A DNA stretch of 64,000 nucleotides from Brevibacterium oceani (GCF_013623835.1 NZ_JABKDE010000003.1:186001-250000), one strand, 5' to 3'. Counted from the first letter of the stretch, positions 9,357-19,134 are shown. Translations and numbers: made by a program. Notes: a model not told the origin generated them from the letters alone.

Positions 9357-9386
9357 AGTATGCTGTGGGAGCGAAGAAGATGTCAA
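9357..9386 (-). promoter_or_regulatory. Promoter of the DapA-family aldolase gene
   Basis: Read on the minus strand, a perfect -35 TTGACA (9386-9381) is followed after 18 bp by CATACT (9362-9357). Transcription would start around 9350, so the LacI operator occupies about +6 to +31. Confidence 0.6.
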
Positions 9387-9459
9387 GCATCACTTTTTTG
9401 GATCGTCGTGATCGTCGCCTCCGCTGAGGCCGATCGCAGGTCCCGGATCGGAGCCCCAC

Positions 9460-10470
9460 ATGAGTGCGAATGACCCGTCGGTCGTGACTCTGCGTGACGT
9501 GGCAGAGCGTGCGGGAGTCAGCGTGTCAACGGTCAGTCGAGCCTTGGACGAGAGGATGCCGTCGTCGAAGTCTGCCTCTGCATCGAGGATCCGTGAGATC
9601 GCGCAGGAGATCGGCTATCGACGCAATGCCTTCGCATCGGGCCTGCGTCGTGGGCAGACAGCGATGCTCGGGGTCGTAGTGCCTCGACTGACCGATGCCG
9701 TGATGGCCCTCATGTTCGAAGCCATCGAGCGTGCATCACGCAAGCGGGGGCACTATGCGGTGGTCGCGACCAGCGGGGACGCACCTGATGACGAGCGGCT
9801 CGCGGTAGAGCGGCTGCTCGATCGCAATGTCGATGGGCTTATCCTGGCCAATGCGCGAATCGATGATTCGCTGCCCGCAATGCTCAGGACGCAGAAGGTC
9901 CGGCATTCGCTTGTCCTGCGCACCGACGGGGTGAGCCCGAGCTCTCTGGGAGATGACGTCCAGGGCGGGTACTTCGCCGTTCGCCACCTCATCGACCTCG
10001 GACATCGCGAGATCGCAGTCGTCACCGGCCCGGATTTCACCTCGAGCGCCAACGACCGTGCGTCCGGAGCACGCAGCGCGGCCGCCGAGGCAGGAATCGA
10101 GCTGACCGAGGAACGTGTCATATTCGCCGGCTACGGCATCGATGCCGGCATCGCCAGTGGTCGGCGACTACTCGAATCGGAGGTCCCTCCCACCGCGATC
10201 TTCGCCGCCAACGATAACCTCGCCATCGGCATATCCACGATCGCCGCGCATGCGGGTCAGATCATCGGACGCGACCTCTCCATCGTCGGCTACAACGACA
10301 TTCCCCTGGCAGAGAAGCTGCCGGTTCCCCTGACGACGGTGAGGGTACCGTTCGATCAGATCGCCGAGGCAGGTGTCGGGCTCCTGTTCGACGAGAGCTC
10401 AGGTGCCGAGATCCGCAAAGCGCTGCCCGTTCTGATACCACGTAGGTCGACTGCCCCGCCGGTTCGCTGA
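9460..10470 (+). CDS. LacI-family transcriptional regulator
   Basis: A 336-residue cytoplasmic DNA-binding protein. The N-terminal helix-turn-helix is typical: TLRDVAERAGVSVSTVSRAL at about residues 9-28, with a hinge near residue 60 (GQTAMLGVVVPRL). A periplasmic-binding-protein-like sensor domain follows, with the usual AIFAANDNLAIG and SIVGYNDIPLAEKLPVPLTTV blocks. GGAG precedes the ATG by about 6 nt. It is divergent from the aldolase gene and most likely represses it through the double AACGTT operator at 9319-9344. The inducer is unknown; a sugar acid or related pathway metabolite is the natural guess. Confidence 0.92.
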   Translation: MSANDPSVVTLRDVAERAGVSVSTVSRALDERMPSSKSASASRIREIAQEIGYRRNAFASGLRRGQTAMLGVVVPRLTDAVMALMFEAIERASRKRGHYAVVATSGDAPDDERLAVERLLDRNVDGLILANARIDDSLPAMLRTQKVRHSLVLRTDGVSPSSLGDDVQGGYFAVRHLIDLGHREIAVVTGPDFTSSANDRASGARSAAAEAGIELTEERVIFAGYGIDAGIASGRRLLESEVPPTAIFAANDNLAIGISTIAAHAGQIIGRDLSIVGYNDIPLAEKLPVPLTTVRVPFDQIAEAGVGLLFDESSGAEIRKALPVLIPRRSTAPPVR

Positions 10471-10510
10471 GTCGCCTACCCGGAAGGTCTGCCGCGGTGC
10501 CGCCTCAGCC

Positions 10511-11371
10511 TCACATCTCTTCGTGCGTGAGCGGGTCCCGGTCCTTCATCCGACCGCGCTCGAGTCCGGAGATCGCGGCCACCTCGGCGGGGGTGAGGGA
10601 GAACTCGAAGACGTCGGCGTTGTACCGCTGGCGTTCGAAGTTCGCCGACTTCGGGATCGGGATGGAGCCGACCTCGATATGCCAGCGCAGGACCACCTGT
10701 GCGGGGGTGACATCGTGGGCGGCGGCCGCCTCGGCGATGGGGGTTTCGTCGAAAAGCCCCTGGTCACGGTAGAGCGGGGACCAGCTCTCGGTCTGCACAC
10801 CGATGGAGCGGTGGAAGGCGATGAGATCGGCCTGTGGGAAGTACGGGTGGAGTTCGACCTGATTGACGGCGGGGGTGACCCCGGTTGCGTCGATGAGCTC
10901 GGTGAGCATGGCCTCGGTGAAGTTCGAGACGCCGATGGACTTCACGAGCCCGCGTTCGCGCAGTTCGATGAGCCCGCGCCACGTGTCGACGTACTTGCCG
11001 ACGCTGGGATTGGGCCAGTGGATGAGGTGGAGGTCGAGGTAGTCGAGGCCGAGCCGGGCCAGGGATTCCTCGGTGCTCGCGATCGCCTCGTCGAAGCCGT
11101 GGTGGCGGCCGGGGATCTTGCTCGTGACGAACAGGTCCTCGCGTGGGGCGCCGGTGTTGACGATGGCTTGGCCGACCTCGCGCTCGTTCTCGTAGTTCAC
11201 CGCGGTGTCGAGGAGGGTGTAGCCGTTGTCGATGCCCGATTCAATCGCGTCGACGCCCTCCTCGCCCTTCATCGCGTAGATGCCGAGCCCGAGCTGCGGG
11301 ATCGCGCGCCCGTCGTTGAGGTCGAGGGTGGGGATGATGGCTGGGGTGGTGTAGTCAAAGGAGTTGGCCAT
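10511..11371 (-). CDS. Aldo/keto reductase
   Basis: A 286-residue NADPH-dependent oxidoreductase of the AKR5 type (2,5-diketo-D-gluconate reductase-like). The catalytic tetrad is visible: Asp in LLDTAVNYENE, Tyr in the same block, Lys in FVTSKIPG and His in LHLIHWPNP. The C-terminus carries the NADPH-binding IPKSANFERQRYN, a variant of the usual IPKS..R motif. Its length matches the family. It converges with the LacI gene 40 bp away and is divergent from the next gene across a long palindrome. The substrate cannot be read from the sequence; reduction of keto sugars or aldehydes is typical. Confidence 0.88.
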   Translation of the reverse strand: MANSFDYTTPAIIPTLDLNDGRAIPQLGLGIYAMKGEEGVDAIESGIDNGYTLLDTAVNYENEREVGQAIVNTGAPREDLFVTSKIPGRHHGFDEAIASTEESLARLGLDYLDLHLIHWPNPSVGKYVDTWRGLIELRERGLVKSIGVSNFTEAMLTELIDATGVTPAVNQVELHPYFPQADLIAFHRSIGVQTESWSPLYRDQGLFDETPIAEAAAAHDVTPAQVVLRWHIEVGSIPIPKSANFERQRYNADVFEFSLTPAEVAAISGLERGRMKDRDPLTHEEM

Positions 11372-11426
11372 GGTTCCACCCTATGTCCGCCGAGGTGGCG
11401 CTGACCAGGGTGGTCATGACCGGATT

Positions 11427-11496
11427 GTGTCTCCTGCGGGTGGATCCACCGCGATATCGACGCCGAATTCGAGATGGATCCACCCGCAGGAGACAC
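11427..11496. repeat. 70-bp intergenic palindrome
   Basis: The arms at 11427-11448 and 11475-11496 are perfect 22-nt reverse complements, beginning GTGTCTCCTGCGGG. Between them are 26 nt that still pair partly (CGATATCG against CGAATTCG). It lies between two divergent gene starts (11371 and 11541), so it is not a simple terminator. Its length is close to that of the other palindromes here at 29121, 30782, 36500 and 62746. Confidence 0.85.
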
Positions 11497-11540
11497 CCGG
11501 AACAGACTTCCGACAACCGGTCTTGGGATAGCGTGGAGAT

Positions 11541-12314
11541 ATGGAGACAACAGCACGAGCTGCGGAGCGGGGGTTCCTTCGCCGTATTCGCAGGCTTTCG
11601 CGGTGGCAGGTGGCCTTTCTGCTGCCGAGCGCCGGACTGGTGGTCGCCGCGCTTCTCCACGCTGCCCAGTGGGCGACGTCGTGGGTTTCGACGTCGGTCG
11701 CCCACTCGCGGCGTGCCGCCGAGACCTGCTCTGATCTTGTCGACGATTTCGGCGTCGACCCCGATTCGATCACCATCGGCGATCGCACACCATTCGGATT
11801 CGCCTGCCAGGCCAAGACCTACGACAGCGGCTCCGCGGTGGTCGAGCACTCCGGAGCCACCTCGGCGCTGTTCATGTTCTCATTGGCAATCGCCGCGGTC
11901 TGCGTCGCGGCGCTCCTCGGTGTGCTGATCGCGTTCATGGTGACCCGGTTGCTCGGGCTGTACCGGTCGCCGCTGGCCGAACCGCGTCGAGATCGATGGC
12001 CGCTGCTGCTCGTCGGGATCGGGTTTTTCGTTCTGCCGTTGATGATGTTCGGCCAGTACCTGCAGTGGTACTCGAAATCGGACGGCTTTGGAATCTGCCC
12101 GGGATCCGTCGGCGGCAACGATGTGCTGGGGTTCTCCGTCACCGCCAGCTACCTGCCGCCGAGCCTGACCTGCAGCGGGGACTCCGTCACTGGTCAGGAG
12201 TTCTCGGTCACGCAGTACGGATTCCCCTTCTACGGGTTCCTGGCGGGAGTGATCGTCGCCGTAGTGGGGCTGGTTGTGCTCATCTTTGTGAGGGCGCGGG
12301 ACCGACGGCGCTGA
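11541..12314 (+). CDS. Four-helix membrane protein, unknown function
   Basis: A 257-residue protein with a short basic N-terminus and four hydrophobic segments at about residues 26-48, 108-138, 152-172 and 226-250. The two extracytoplasmic loops carry paired cysteines (ETCSDLV and FACQAK; GICPGS and LTCSGDS) that could form disulfides. I do not recognise a family. The C-terminus is basic (RARDRRR), consistent with a cytoplasmic end. It ends 3 bp before a convergent gene. The start has only a weak GTGGAG close by. Confidence 0.6.
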   Translation: METTARAAERGFLRRIRRLSRWQVAFLLPSAGLVVAALLHAAQWATSWVSTSVAHSRRAAETCSDLVDDFGVDPDSITIGDRTPFGFACQAKTYDSGSAVVEHSGATSALFMFSLAIAAVCVAALLGVLIAFMVTRLLGLYRSPLAEPRRDRWPLLLVGIGFFVLPLMMFGQYLQWYSKSDGFGICPGSVGGNDVLGFSVTASYLPPSLTCSGDSVTGQEFSVTQYGFPFYGFLAGVIVAVVGLVVLIFVRARDRRR

Positions 12315-12317
12315 AAC

Positions 12318-12707
12318 TCAGGCGTCGAGCGCCTTGATCAATCTCGCCGAGGCGGTGTTGCGGTAGGAATCGACGAGCAGTTCTCGGATCTCTCCGTCGT
12401 CGAGGTCGGCGAATTCGAGGCCGACCCAACCGGAGGGTCCGAGGTACATGGGGACGAAGCTTCCAGGACGTTCGAGGAGCACCTCGGCGTCGAGGGGGTT
12501 GGGTTTGATAATCATCGCGTGGGGCCGTTGTTCCATCTCCTTCGGGCCGATCTTCAGTGTTCCGCCGAAGATGGCGAAGGTCTTCTTCGTGAAGAAGGTG
12601 GGCCGTCCGTGGGAGATCTTTTCGGCGGCTTCCGGCAGTGTCAGCGCGATCGTGCGGAACCGCTGCAGCGCCGGATCGTCGTCTTCGAACATCTGTGGGT
12701 GCGCCAT
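12318..12707 (-). CDS. MmcQ/YjbR family protein
   Basis: A 129-residue protein of the MmcQ/YjbR (DUF1801-like double-wing) family, a small CyaY-like fold of unproven biochemical role. The family pattern is present: LTLPEAAEKISHGRPTFF at about residues 22-39, then KTFAIFGG, and a C-terminal GWVGLEFADLDDGEIRELL followed by a basic helix. Its length is normal. It is convergent with the membrane protein and divergent from the next transporter gene. No functional context is visible. Confidence 0.85.
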   Translation of the reverse strand: MAHPQMFEDDDPALQRFRTIALTLPEAAEKISHGRPTFFTKKTFAIFGGTLKIGPKEMEQRPHAMIIKPNPLDAEVLLERPGSFVPMYLGPSGWVGLEFADLDDGEIRELLVDSYRNTASARLIKALDA

Positions 12708-12794
12708 AGATCCACGGTACTGCCTGTCTCACCTCCGCGGAACCGCACACCTTGGGTGCGCGGATTGCTTCACCCACGGCGTACTGTGCATTCT

Positions 12795-13976
12795 GTGAGT
12801 GAAACGCCATCCCTCCGACTGCGTCAGCGCGGGGTCCGCGCGGTGGCCCTGGTCCTCGCGATCGCGGCTGTCATCGTCGTGGCCGCAGGAGGCCTGACAT
12901 GGGCTGAACTCGGCGAGCTGTCGACGACCACGGTGCCGGTGCTCGCGTTCGTCCTGGCGATGACCATCGTGGCGGAGCTGGCGAGCGTCGCGGGCGTCTT
13001 CACGGTCCTGTCCGGACATCTCGCACTGTGGGGTCGCGGACGCGTGGCGATGCTGTGGGTTCTCGTCCTCGTCATGACCGTGGTCATCACTGCGTTCATG
13101 TCCTTGGACACCACGGCGGTCCTCGTCACCCCGATCGTCGTTGTCTTGGCCCGCCGAGTCGGCCTGTCGCCCCTGCCCTTCGCCCTGGCCACCGTGTGGC
13201 TGGCGAACACGGCCTCCCTGTTCCTTCCGGTGTCCAATCTGACGAACCTCATCGCCGCCGATACCTTCGGGCCGCACCCGAGTGACTTCATCACCGCCCT
13301 GTGGGTGCCGGCCCTGACTGCCGTGCTCATCACCGTCGCTGCGCTATCGATCATCTACCGCCGATCACTGAGAGGTCGGTACCGGTTCGACACCCCCGCC
13401 GAGGTGGCCGACCGCCCCCTGCTCATCGTCGCCATGATCGTTGTGGGCCTGCTCGTGCCGCTGCTCGTGTCCGGAATCCCGGTCGCCATCGTTGCCGGTG
13501 GGGGCGCCGTGGTGCTGCTCATCGCCTTCGCGGTCCGCAATCGCGGTGAGCTGAGATTCGGCATTGTGCCCTGGCGGACTCTGGTGTTCGCGACGAGCCT
13601 CTTCGTCCTCGTCGAGGCCGCCCACGTCCACGGGCTCGGGTCGCTGTTGGCCTCGACCAGCGGCACCGGCAAGGACCTCGGCAGCCTGCTGCAGGTGGCG
13701 GCGGTCGGCGCCTTGGGTGCGAATGCGGTGAACAATCTGCCGGCGTTCCTTGCCCTCACCCCAATCGCCGAGTCCCCGTTGCGCATGGCCGCCCTGCTCA
13801 TCGGGGTCAACCTGGCCCCGCTGATCTCACCGTGGGCGTCCCTTGCGACTCTGCTGTGGCATCAGCGGTTGACGAGTCTCGATGTGGAGATCTCCTGGCG
13901 TCGCTATGCCGTGTCAGGGCTGCTTCTCGTCATCATCCTCGTTCCCGTGTGTGTGCTCGCCCTGTGGGTGAGCTGA
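12795..13976 (+). CDS. ArsB/SLC13-type ion-transporter-like permease
   Basis: About 393 residues with 10-11 TM helices, resembling the arsenite permease ArsB/CitM part of the ion transporter superfamily. Recognisable blocks are AFMSLDTTAVLVTPIVVVLARR, split over residues 96-117, LANTASLFLPVSNLTNLI near residue 136 and GALGANAVNNLPAFLALTP near residue 310; the two Asn-rich hairpins are typical of the superfamily. No arsR or arsC lies nearby, so arsenite is only one possible substrate, beside dicarboxylates. The GTG at 12795 (or 12786) is the likely start. No Shine-Dalgarno is seen, and TACTGT 7 nt upstream could be the -10 box of a leaderless transcript. Confidence 0.75.
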   Translation: MSETPSLRLRQRGVRAVALVLAIAAVIVVAAGGLTWAELGELSTTTVPVLAFVLAMTIVAELASVAGVFTVLSGHLALWGRGRVAMLWVLVLVMTVVITAFMSLDTTAVLVTPIVVVLARRVGLSPLPFALATVWLANTASLFLPVSNLTNLIAADTFGPHPSDFITALWVPALTAVLITVAALSIIYRRSLRGRYRFDTPAEVADRPLLIVAMIVVGLLVPLLVSGIPVAIVAGGGAVVLLIAFAVRNRGELRFGIVPWRTLVFATSLFVLVEAAHVHGLGSLLASTSGTGKDLGSLLQVAAVGALGANAVNNLPAFLALTPIAESPLRMAALLIGVNLAPLISPWASLATLLWHQRLTSLDVEISWRRYAVSGLLLVIILVPVCVLALWVS

Positions 13977-13998
13977 ATTCACTCGGGTTCGAGCGAGG

Positions 13999-14880
13999 TC
14001 ACCCGTTCGCCCCCGCCGCCCTGCTAGGGCCTGACTGGCCAGCCACCTCGGCACGCAAGAGGTCTGGGCCGCGGTTGTCCCCGCGTCTGCGGCGAGCAGC
14101 CATGACCAAGAGCGCCCCGATCAGCCGGAGTGCCACCGCCAGGAAGACGAGCATTGCCGAGCTGGTCCCGGTTCGCGGCAGGTCTCCGCTCGCTTCGTGG
14201 CCTTCGTCGGAACCATTCGATCCGGGGTTCGCCGAGGACCCCACCCTCTCGGCCGAAACGACTCCGATGCTGTCCGCACCGGCCTGGTCGCCCGCATCCT
14301 CGGCTGAGCCTTCGGCGCCGTCAGACGGGTCGTCGGAGCCGGCCGGTTCGTCAGCAGCATTGCCGTCAGGCTCTTCTGTCGGCGCAGCAGCGTCGAGAAC
14401 GATCGAGGCAGAGAAGCGAGAGGATTCGGGATCTTCTACGTGTCCATCGAGGCTCCCGTCGTCATCCACCATCGGGCATTCTCTCCGACCCCGATGGGCT
14501 CACCGACGTATTTGGTGTCGTCGGTCCGGAAGCTGATGACGATGCTCTTCGACCAGTCATCACGCAGAGTCGGCTGAACGAGCACATGCACCTCGCCGAG
14601 TTCGCTGTCATAGGCCAGGCCCGCAGGACGCCCGCCGATATCTTCGCCGTCGATGACGTGCTTGCCCACAGGCACCGCGAGTGTGTCGATCCACTTTCCG
14701 GCGATGGTGCTGTAGCCGGTGATGACGCTCTTGCGTCCCTCCGCGATCCGGATCGTATGATTCGTCGAATCGTAGATCGCACCTTTGACGAGCGGGTAGG
14801 CTTCGTCACTGACCGGAATGGTGTCGGAGTTTTCGGTTGTGTCCGGGTCGACGGCGACGAGGCCGTCGTTTGCATTCCGC
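13999..14880 (-). pseudogene. Remnant of a sortase-anchored surface protein
   Basis: Two reading frames on the minus strand together give the C-terminal part of a secreted, cell-wall-anchored protein. The upstream piece (about 14873 to 14436) reads like a beta-propeller or NHL-type repeat domain: it begins NDGLVAVDPDT and runs on to GEDIGGRPAGLAYD. Around 14465 the frame shifts by one base and continues as DDDGSLDGHVEDPES. An acidic Ala/Ser/Glu/Asp-rich spacer follows, then LPRTG, a hydrophobic stretch and RRRR, a sortase signal. The N-terminus and signal peptide are missing, and the sequence breaks off against a PucR remnant near 14880. The tail beyond RRRR is about 25 residues too long, so the 3' end may also be shifted. 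Confidence 0.7.
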
Positions 14881-14881
14881 T

Positions 14882-15121
14882 GCCAATTCGCAGGCAACCC
14901 TCGCTCCCGTCCTGGCTTCGGGCCGGGCGCGTGAACTCCTCGACTCACTGGGAGCATTGATCGATACGACGACAATCGCCCAAGCGGCGGTCCGACTGCG
15001 AGTCCATCGCAACACTGTTCGGGCGCACCGCGAGGAGCTCGAAGGGCTCCTGGGGCTCGACCTCGGCAACGGTGCTGACCGCAGCCTATGCGCTCTTGCC
15101 CTGGCAGCATCGGGCCGCTGA
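14882..15121 (+). pseudogene. C-terminal remnant of a PucR-family regulator
   Basis: About 80 residues ending at the TGA at 15119-15121 match the C-terminal helix-turn-helix of PucR/CdaR regulators: ARELLDSLGALIDTTTIAQA, then the signature VHRNTVRAHREELEGLLGLD. All upstream domains are missing. Homology starts at about 14882, exactly where the oppositely oriented surface-protein remnant ends, so a deletion or rearrangement joined two broken genes here. No start codon with a ribosome site precedes it, and it is unlikely to be made. Confidence 0.7.
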
Positions 15122-15240
15122 ACTCTTCGCCGGAGGACGAGCGAAGGATGGTGACTGCACACTCGCGCGTCGGGGCACAGTAGTGGCCCTGCCCACCCGG
15201 TTCGGGGAGCAGGGCCACGGTCACACGGCAGCAGGCCGCT

Positions 15241-16572
15241 TCACCTCACCAGGCAGGGTTTCTTCGCGTCGAAGGTCCAGCCCGGGACCAAGTACTGCAT
15301 GGCCGCCGAATCGTCACGTGAGCCGAGGCCGTGTTCGATGTAGAGTTCGTTGGCCGCGGCCAAGCGGTCTTCGTCGATCGTCACACCGAGACCCGGGGCC
15401 CGCGGCACGGCGATCTGCCCGTCGACGATCTGCAACGGATCGGTCGTGAGCTCCTGGCCGTCCTGCCAGATCCAGTGGGTGTCAAGTGCGGTGATCTCAC
15501 CGGGCGCGGCCGCACCGACGTGAGTGAACATCGCCAGAGAGATGTCAAAATGGTTGTTCGAGTGCGAGCCCCAGGTCAGACCGAAGTCGTGACACATCTG
15601 CGAGACTCGGTGGGAACCCGACATCGTCCAGAAGTGCGGGTCGGCCAGCGGAATGTCGACGGAAGCTTCGCGGATTGCGTGGGCCATTTCCCGCCAGTCG
15701 GTGGCGATCATGTTCGTCGCGGTCCGCAGACCCGTGGTGCGACGGAACTCGGCCATGACCTCACGCCCGGAGAATCGCCCTTCAGCACCGACGGGATCCT
15801 CGGCATAGGCGACGACTCCGTGCATCGCCTTGCCGTATTCGACCGCGTCTTCGAGCAGCCATCCGCCGTTCGGGTCGAGGGTGATCCTCGCGTCCGGGAA
15901 CGCCGCGGCGAGCGCCGTGACGGTCTCGACCTCGGCCTCGCCGGCGAGGACGCCGCCCTTGAGCTTGAAGTCCTTGAACCCGTACTTCGCCGAGGCGGCG
16001 CGCGCCAGTTCGACGATCGACTCCGGCGTCAGGGCCTCCTCCCGGCGCAGCCGATCCCACCCATCCGTCGAGGGCTCGCGCAGGTAGTCGAGATCCGTGG
16101 CATCGGGATTGCCGACATAGAAGAGGTACCCGAGCATCGGCACGGCGTCCCTCTGCTGGCCCGCGGCCAGGAGGTCGGCCACAGGCAGACCGAGGAACTG
16201 GCCATGCAGATCGAGCAGAGCCGATTCGATCGCGGCAGTCGCATGAACACCGACCCGCAGATCGAAGGTCTGGTTGCCTCGCCCACCGGCATCGACGGCG
16301 GCGAACCGCTGGTGCAGTTCGGAGACGATGCGATTGACCTGGGCGACGCGGCGCCCGGCGAGCTCACGACCAGCCTCTTCGATGGCGACTTTGATGTTCT
16401 CGCCACCAGGCACTTCACCGAGGCCGGTCCGCCCGTCGCTGTCGGTGACGAGGACGATGTTGCGGGTGAAGTAGGGCCCGTGCGCGCCGGAGAGGTTGAG
16501 CAGCATCGAATCACGCCCGGCGACCGGCACGACGCGGATGGCTTCAATGCGTGGAGTCCTCGCGTCACTCAT
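15241..16572 (-). CDS. gudD: Glucarate dehydratase
   Basis: A 443-residue enolase-superfamily enzyme that dehydrates D-glucarate to 5-keto-4-deoxy-D-glucarate. The N-terminal capping domain (residues 1-130) includes [10 protein letters not shown]. The barrel carries the KLKGG lysines near residue 206, DPNGGW and AEDPVG metal-ligand blocks, TATNM, and HSNNH with the catalytic His near residue 340. All key residues are present and the length is normal. The ATG overlaps the stop of the upstream dehydrogenase by 4 nt (ATGA), so translation is coupled. It is the last gene of the operon kdgD, semialdehyde dehydrogenase, gudD. Confidence 0.95.
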   Translation of the reverse strand: MSDARTPRIEAIRVVPVAGRDSMLLNLSGAHGPYFTRNIVLVTDSDGRTGLGEVPGGENIKVAIEEAGRELAGRRVAQVNRIVSELHQRFAAVDAGGRGNQTFDLRVGVHATAAIESALLDLHGQFLGLPVADLLAAGQQRDAVPMLGYLFYVGNPDATDLDYLREPSTDGWDRLRREEALTPESIVELARAASAKYGFKDFKLKGGVLAGEAEVETVTALAAAFPDARITLDPNGGWLLEDAVEYGKAMHGVVAYAEDPVGAEGRFSGREVMAEFRRTTGLRTATNMIATDWREMAHAIREASVDIPLADPHFWTMSGSHRVSQMCHDFGLTWGSHSNNHFDISLAMFTHVGAAAPGEITALDTHWIWQDGQELTTDPLQIVDGQIAVPRAPGLGVTIDEDRLAAANELYIEHGLGSRDDSAAMQYLVPGWTFDAKKPCLVR

Positions 16573-18152
16573 TTCTTCAGTCCTTCGATCGTGCCGTCGA
16601 TGCGGCGATTGAGACCCCAGGGGTTAGAGTCCTGCAACGGTGCAGGAAGCAGCTCTTCGAAGAAGCTCTGGTAGGCGACCGGACGGAGGAAACGGTCGAT
16701 CGCCAGACTTCCCACCGAGGTGGTCGCCCCATTCGTCGTCGCCGGGAACGGCCCGCCGTGGACCATCGCGTGGCCGACTTCGACTCCGGTGGGCCACCCT
16801 CCGATGAGAATGCGGCCGACCTTGAGCTCGAGCTCCCGCACGAGGGCCCGAGCAACCTCGTCGTCTCCCTCACCCAGTTGGATCGTACCGGTGAGCTGAC
16901 CTTCCAATGCCGCCGTCGCCGATACGAGCTCTTCGGTCGAGTCGTAGCGGACGACGAGCGAGAATGCACCGAAGACCTCTTCCCCGAGTTCCTCATTGGC
17001 CGAGAAATTCGCGATGGTGGTGGTGAGCAGCGTCGGCTCCGGAGCGTTTTCAGTCTCCCCTACTGTGCCCGATGCGAGCGGCTCGACACCCTGCTGCCGT
17101 GCGACGGAGGCCTTTCCCTCTGCCCACGACTGTGCGATTCCGGGAGTGAGCATGGTCTGCCCGGCTGCCTCGGCGAAGGACTTCCGCACCTGCTCGATGA
17201 AGGCGTCGCCTGCCTCACCGGTCGGGACGAAGATCAGTCCCGGAGCCGTGCAGAGCTGCCCGGATGAGCCTGTAACGGAACCGAGGAACCCTTCGGCAAG
17301 TGCCTGTGTGTCCCCGGCGAGTGCGCCGGGAAGGACGAAGACCGGGTTGATAGCACTCATCTCGGCATACACAGGAATCGGGATTCGCCGCTTCGCCGCC
17401 GTGTCCTGCAGTGACAGGCCGGCAGTCCGCGAACCGGTGAAGCCGATGGCTGCTATGCGCGGATCAGAGGCGAGCTGCTGCCCGATCTCCGATCCCCGCC
17501 CGTAGACGATCGAAAAGACGCCCGGATCGACGTCTGAGGCTGAGATCGCTCGAGTGATCGCCTGCCCGACGAGTCGCCCGGTTCCCGGGTGAGCATTGTG
17601 CGCCTTGAAGACCACCGTGCAACCCGCCGCCAGCGCCGAGGCGGTGTCACCACCGGCGGTAGAGAACGCGAGCGGGAAGTTACTCGCTCCGAATACGGCA
17701 ACAGGGCCCAACGGGACCTGCCGCTGACGGATGTCGGCCCTCGGCGCCGGGGTGCGATCCGGCAGAGCCGGATCGATGCGGACCCCGTTGAAGTCTCCCT
17801 GACGAACCACGTTCGCGAAGAGCCTCAGCTGATTTGCTGTACGCCCGACCTCACCGGTCAATCGTGCCTGCGGAAGACCAGTTTCCTGCATGGCGGTGGC
17901 GATGATCTCTTCGGCATCGGCTTCGATCTCGGCTGCGATAGCATCGAGCAGCGCTGAGCGCGACTCGGGGGTGGTGTCCCGATACGTGTCGAAGGCAGTC
18001 GCGGCAGCCTTGGTCGCCTCCTCTACCTGGGAAGAGCTGAGGAATGAGAACTCAGGGCCGAAGGCAGCGCCGGTGGCGGGATTGATCGCTCGGGTGGCAC
18101 CTTCTGTGCCGGCAACTTCGCGGCCGGCTATGATCGATGTTCCTGTCGTCAT
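16569..18152 (-). CDS. Alpha-ketoglutaric semialdehyde dehydrogenase
   Basis: A 527-residue aldehyde dehydrogenase that would oxidise 2-oxoglutarate semialdehyde (2,5-dioxopentanoate) to 2-oxoglutarate, the last step of non-phosphorylative aldarate catabolism. The cofactor region [16 protein letters not shown] is near residue 150. The catalytic Glu lies in [17 protein letters not shown] and the nucleophile Cys in [11 protein letters not shown] near residue 300. This SSGQLCT form is typical of KGSADH type III enzymes. The ATG at 18152 is chosen because AAGGA precedes it; the reading frame stays open further upstream but without family similarity. It sits between kdgD (13 nt gap) and gudD (4 nt overlap). 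Confidence 0.92.
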   Translation of the reverse strand: MTTGTSIIAGREVAGTEGATRAINPATGAAFGPEFSFLSSSQVEEATKAAATAFDTYRDTTPESRSALLDAIAAEIEADAEEIIATAMQETGLPQARLTGEVGRTANQLRLFANVVRQGDFNGVRIDPALPDRTPAPRADIRQRQVPLGPVAVFGASNFPLAFSTAGGDTASALAAGCTVVFKAHNAHPGTGRLVGQAITRAISASDVDPGVFSIVYGRGSEIGQQLASDPRIAAIGFTGSRTAGLSLQDTAAKRRIPIPVYAEMSAINPVFVLPGALAGDTQALAEGFLGSVTGSSGQLCTAPGLIFVPTGEAGDAFIEQVRKSFAEAAGQTMLTPGIAQSWAEGKASVARQQGVEPLASGTVGETENAPEPTLLTTTIANFSANEELGEEVFGAFSLVVRYDSTEELVSATAALEGQLTGTIQLGEGDDEVARALVRELELKVGRILIGGWPTGVEVGHAMVHGGPFPATTNGATTSVGSLAIDRFLRPVAYQSFFEELLPAPLQDSNPWGLNRRIDGTIEGLKK

Positions 18153-18165
18153 GTCTGTCGTCCTT

Positions 18166-19098
18166 TCAGCGTGAGGCCGGAACGATGCCGGCGGTGTTGA
18201 TGAGGTCCTCGAGCGCCTGCTGTTCCTGCTCGAAGAGGTTGCGTAAAGGTGGACGCACCATTCCGCAGTCGCGTCCGACCGCCTTGAGACCGGCTTTGAC
18301 GATCGAGACGCCGTATCCCTCGCCACGATCCCTGATCTCAAGGTAAGGCAGGACGAAGCGACGCAGCTTCTCCATCACCGCCGCATGGTTCTGAGCGCGA
18401 ACGTCAGCGTAGAACTCGAGCGCGAAGTCGGGAACGAAGTTGTAGATCGCCGAGGAGTAGGTGCTCAATCCGAGCTGGAGCAGCGGCAGGGCATAGGTCT
18501 CGGCGGTAGGCAGACCGCCGAGGTAGAAGAGACGATCGCCGTTGCGGGCGTAGACCTTGGCGAGCTGCTCGATGTTGCCGATCGCGTCCTTGAACCCGAT
18601 GAAGTTCTCGTGCGCGTCGGCGAGGCGTTCGACAGTCTCGGCACTGTAGATGGCGTTGGACCGGTTGTACACGATGACACCGATCGACGTCGCGCTGCAG
18701 ATCGCCGAAACGTGGTCGAAAAGACCCTCCTGGGTGCACTCGCTGAGGTAGGGAGGCAGCGCCAGAACACCTTCAGCTCCCGATGCTTCGGCATCCCTGA
18801 CATTGGTCACCGCCTGCCAGGTGGCACCACTCGCAGACCCGAGCACGGGTACGTTCGGATCGGATTCAGCGACGGCGATTTCGAGAACGCGACGGTGCTC
18901 GTCCGGACTGAGGCTGAAGCCCTCACCGGTGCCGCCGGCAGCGAAGAGCCCTGCGACGCCCTTCGACGACTGCCAGGCGATGTGCTCGCCATAGGTCTTC
19001 TCATCGAGTGACAGGTCGTCGTTGAATGCGGTTGCGGGGAAAGAGAGCAGTCCGTCTTTGAGTACGTCTGCCAGTTCCTGAGGGGTGCGTTGCGCCAT
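18166..19098 (-). CDS. kdgD: 5-dehydro-4-deoxyglucarate dehydratase
   Basis: A 310-residue DapA-superfamily enzyme that dehydrates and decarboxylates 5-keto-4-deoxyglucarate to 2-oxoglutarate semialdehyde. It contains the specific LLSFPATAFNDDLSLD start, the loop GGTGEGFSLSPDE, the catalytic Tyr in VIVYNRSNAIYS and the Schiff-base Lys in FIGFKDAIGN. The C-terminal IVKAGLKAVGRDCGMVRPPL is characteristic of KdgD. GAGGAG precedes the ATG by 5-6 nt. First gene of the minus-strand glucarate operon, with a likely promoter at 19135-19164. Together with the next two genes it makes a full glucarate to 2-oxoglutarate route. Confidence 0.95.
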   Translation of the reverse strand: MAQRTPQELADVLKDGLLSFPATAFNDDLSLDEKTYGEHIAWQSSKGVAGLFAAGGTGEGFSLSPDEHRRVLEIAVAESDPNVPVLGSASGATWQAVTNVRDAEASGAEGVLALPPYLSECTQEGLFDHVSAICSATSIGVIVYNRSNAIYSAETVERLADAHENFIGFKDAIGNIEQLAKVYARNGDRLFYLGGLPTAETYALPLLQLGLSTYSSAIYNFVPDFALEFYADVRAQNHAAVMEKLRRFVLPYLEIRDRGEGYGVSIVKAGLKAVGRDCGMVRPPLRNLFEQEQQALEDLINTAGIVPASR

Positions 19099-19134
19099 GA
19101 TTGTCTCCTCGTCGTTGGGGGTTGATTACCGTCA

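Noticed and set aside
14436..15224. A single intact 262-residue protein
   Set aside because: Its first 115 codons are antisense to the PucR remnant and have no protein-like character; only the part after about 14875 is related to the surface protein.
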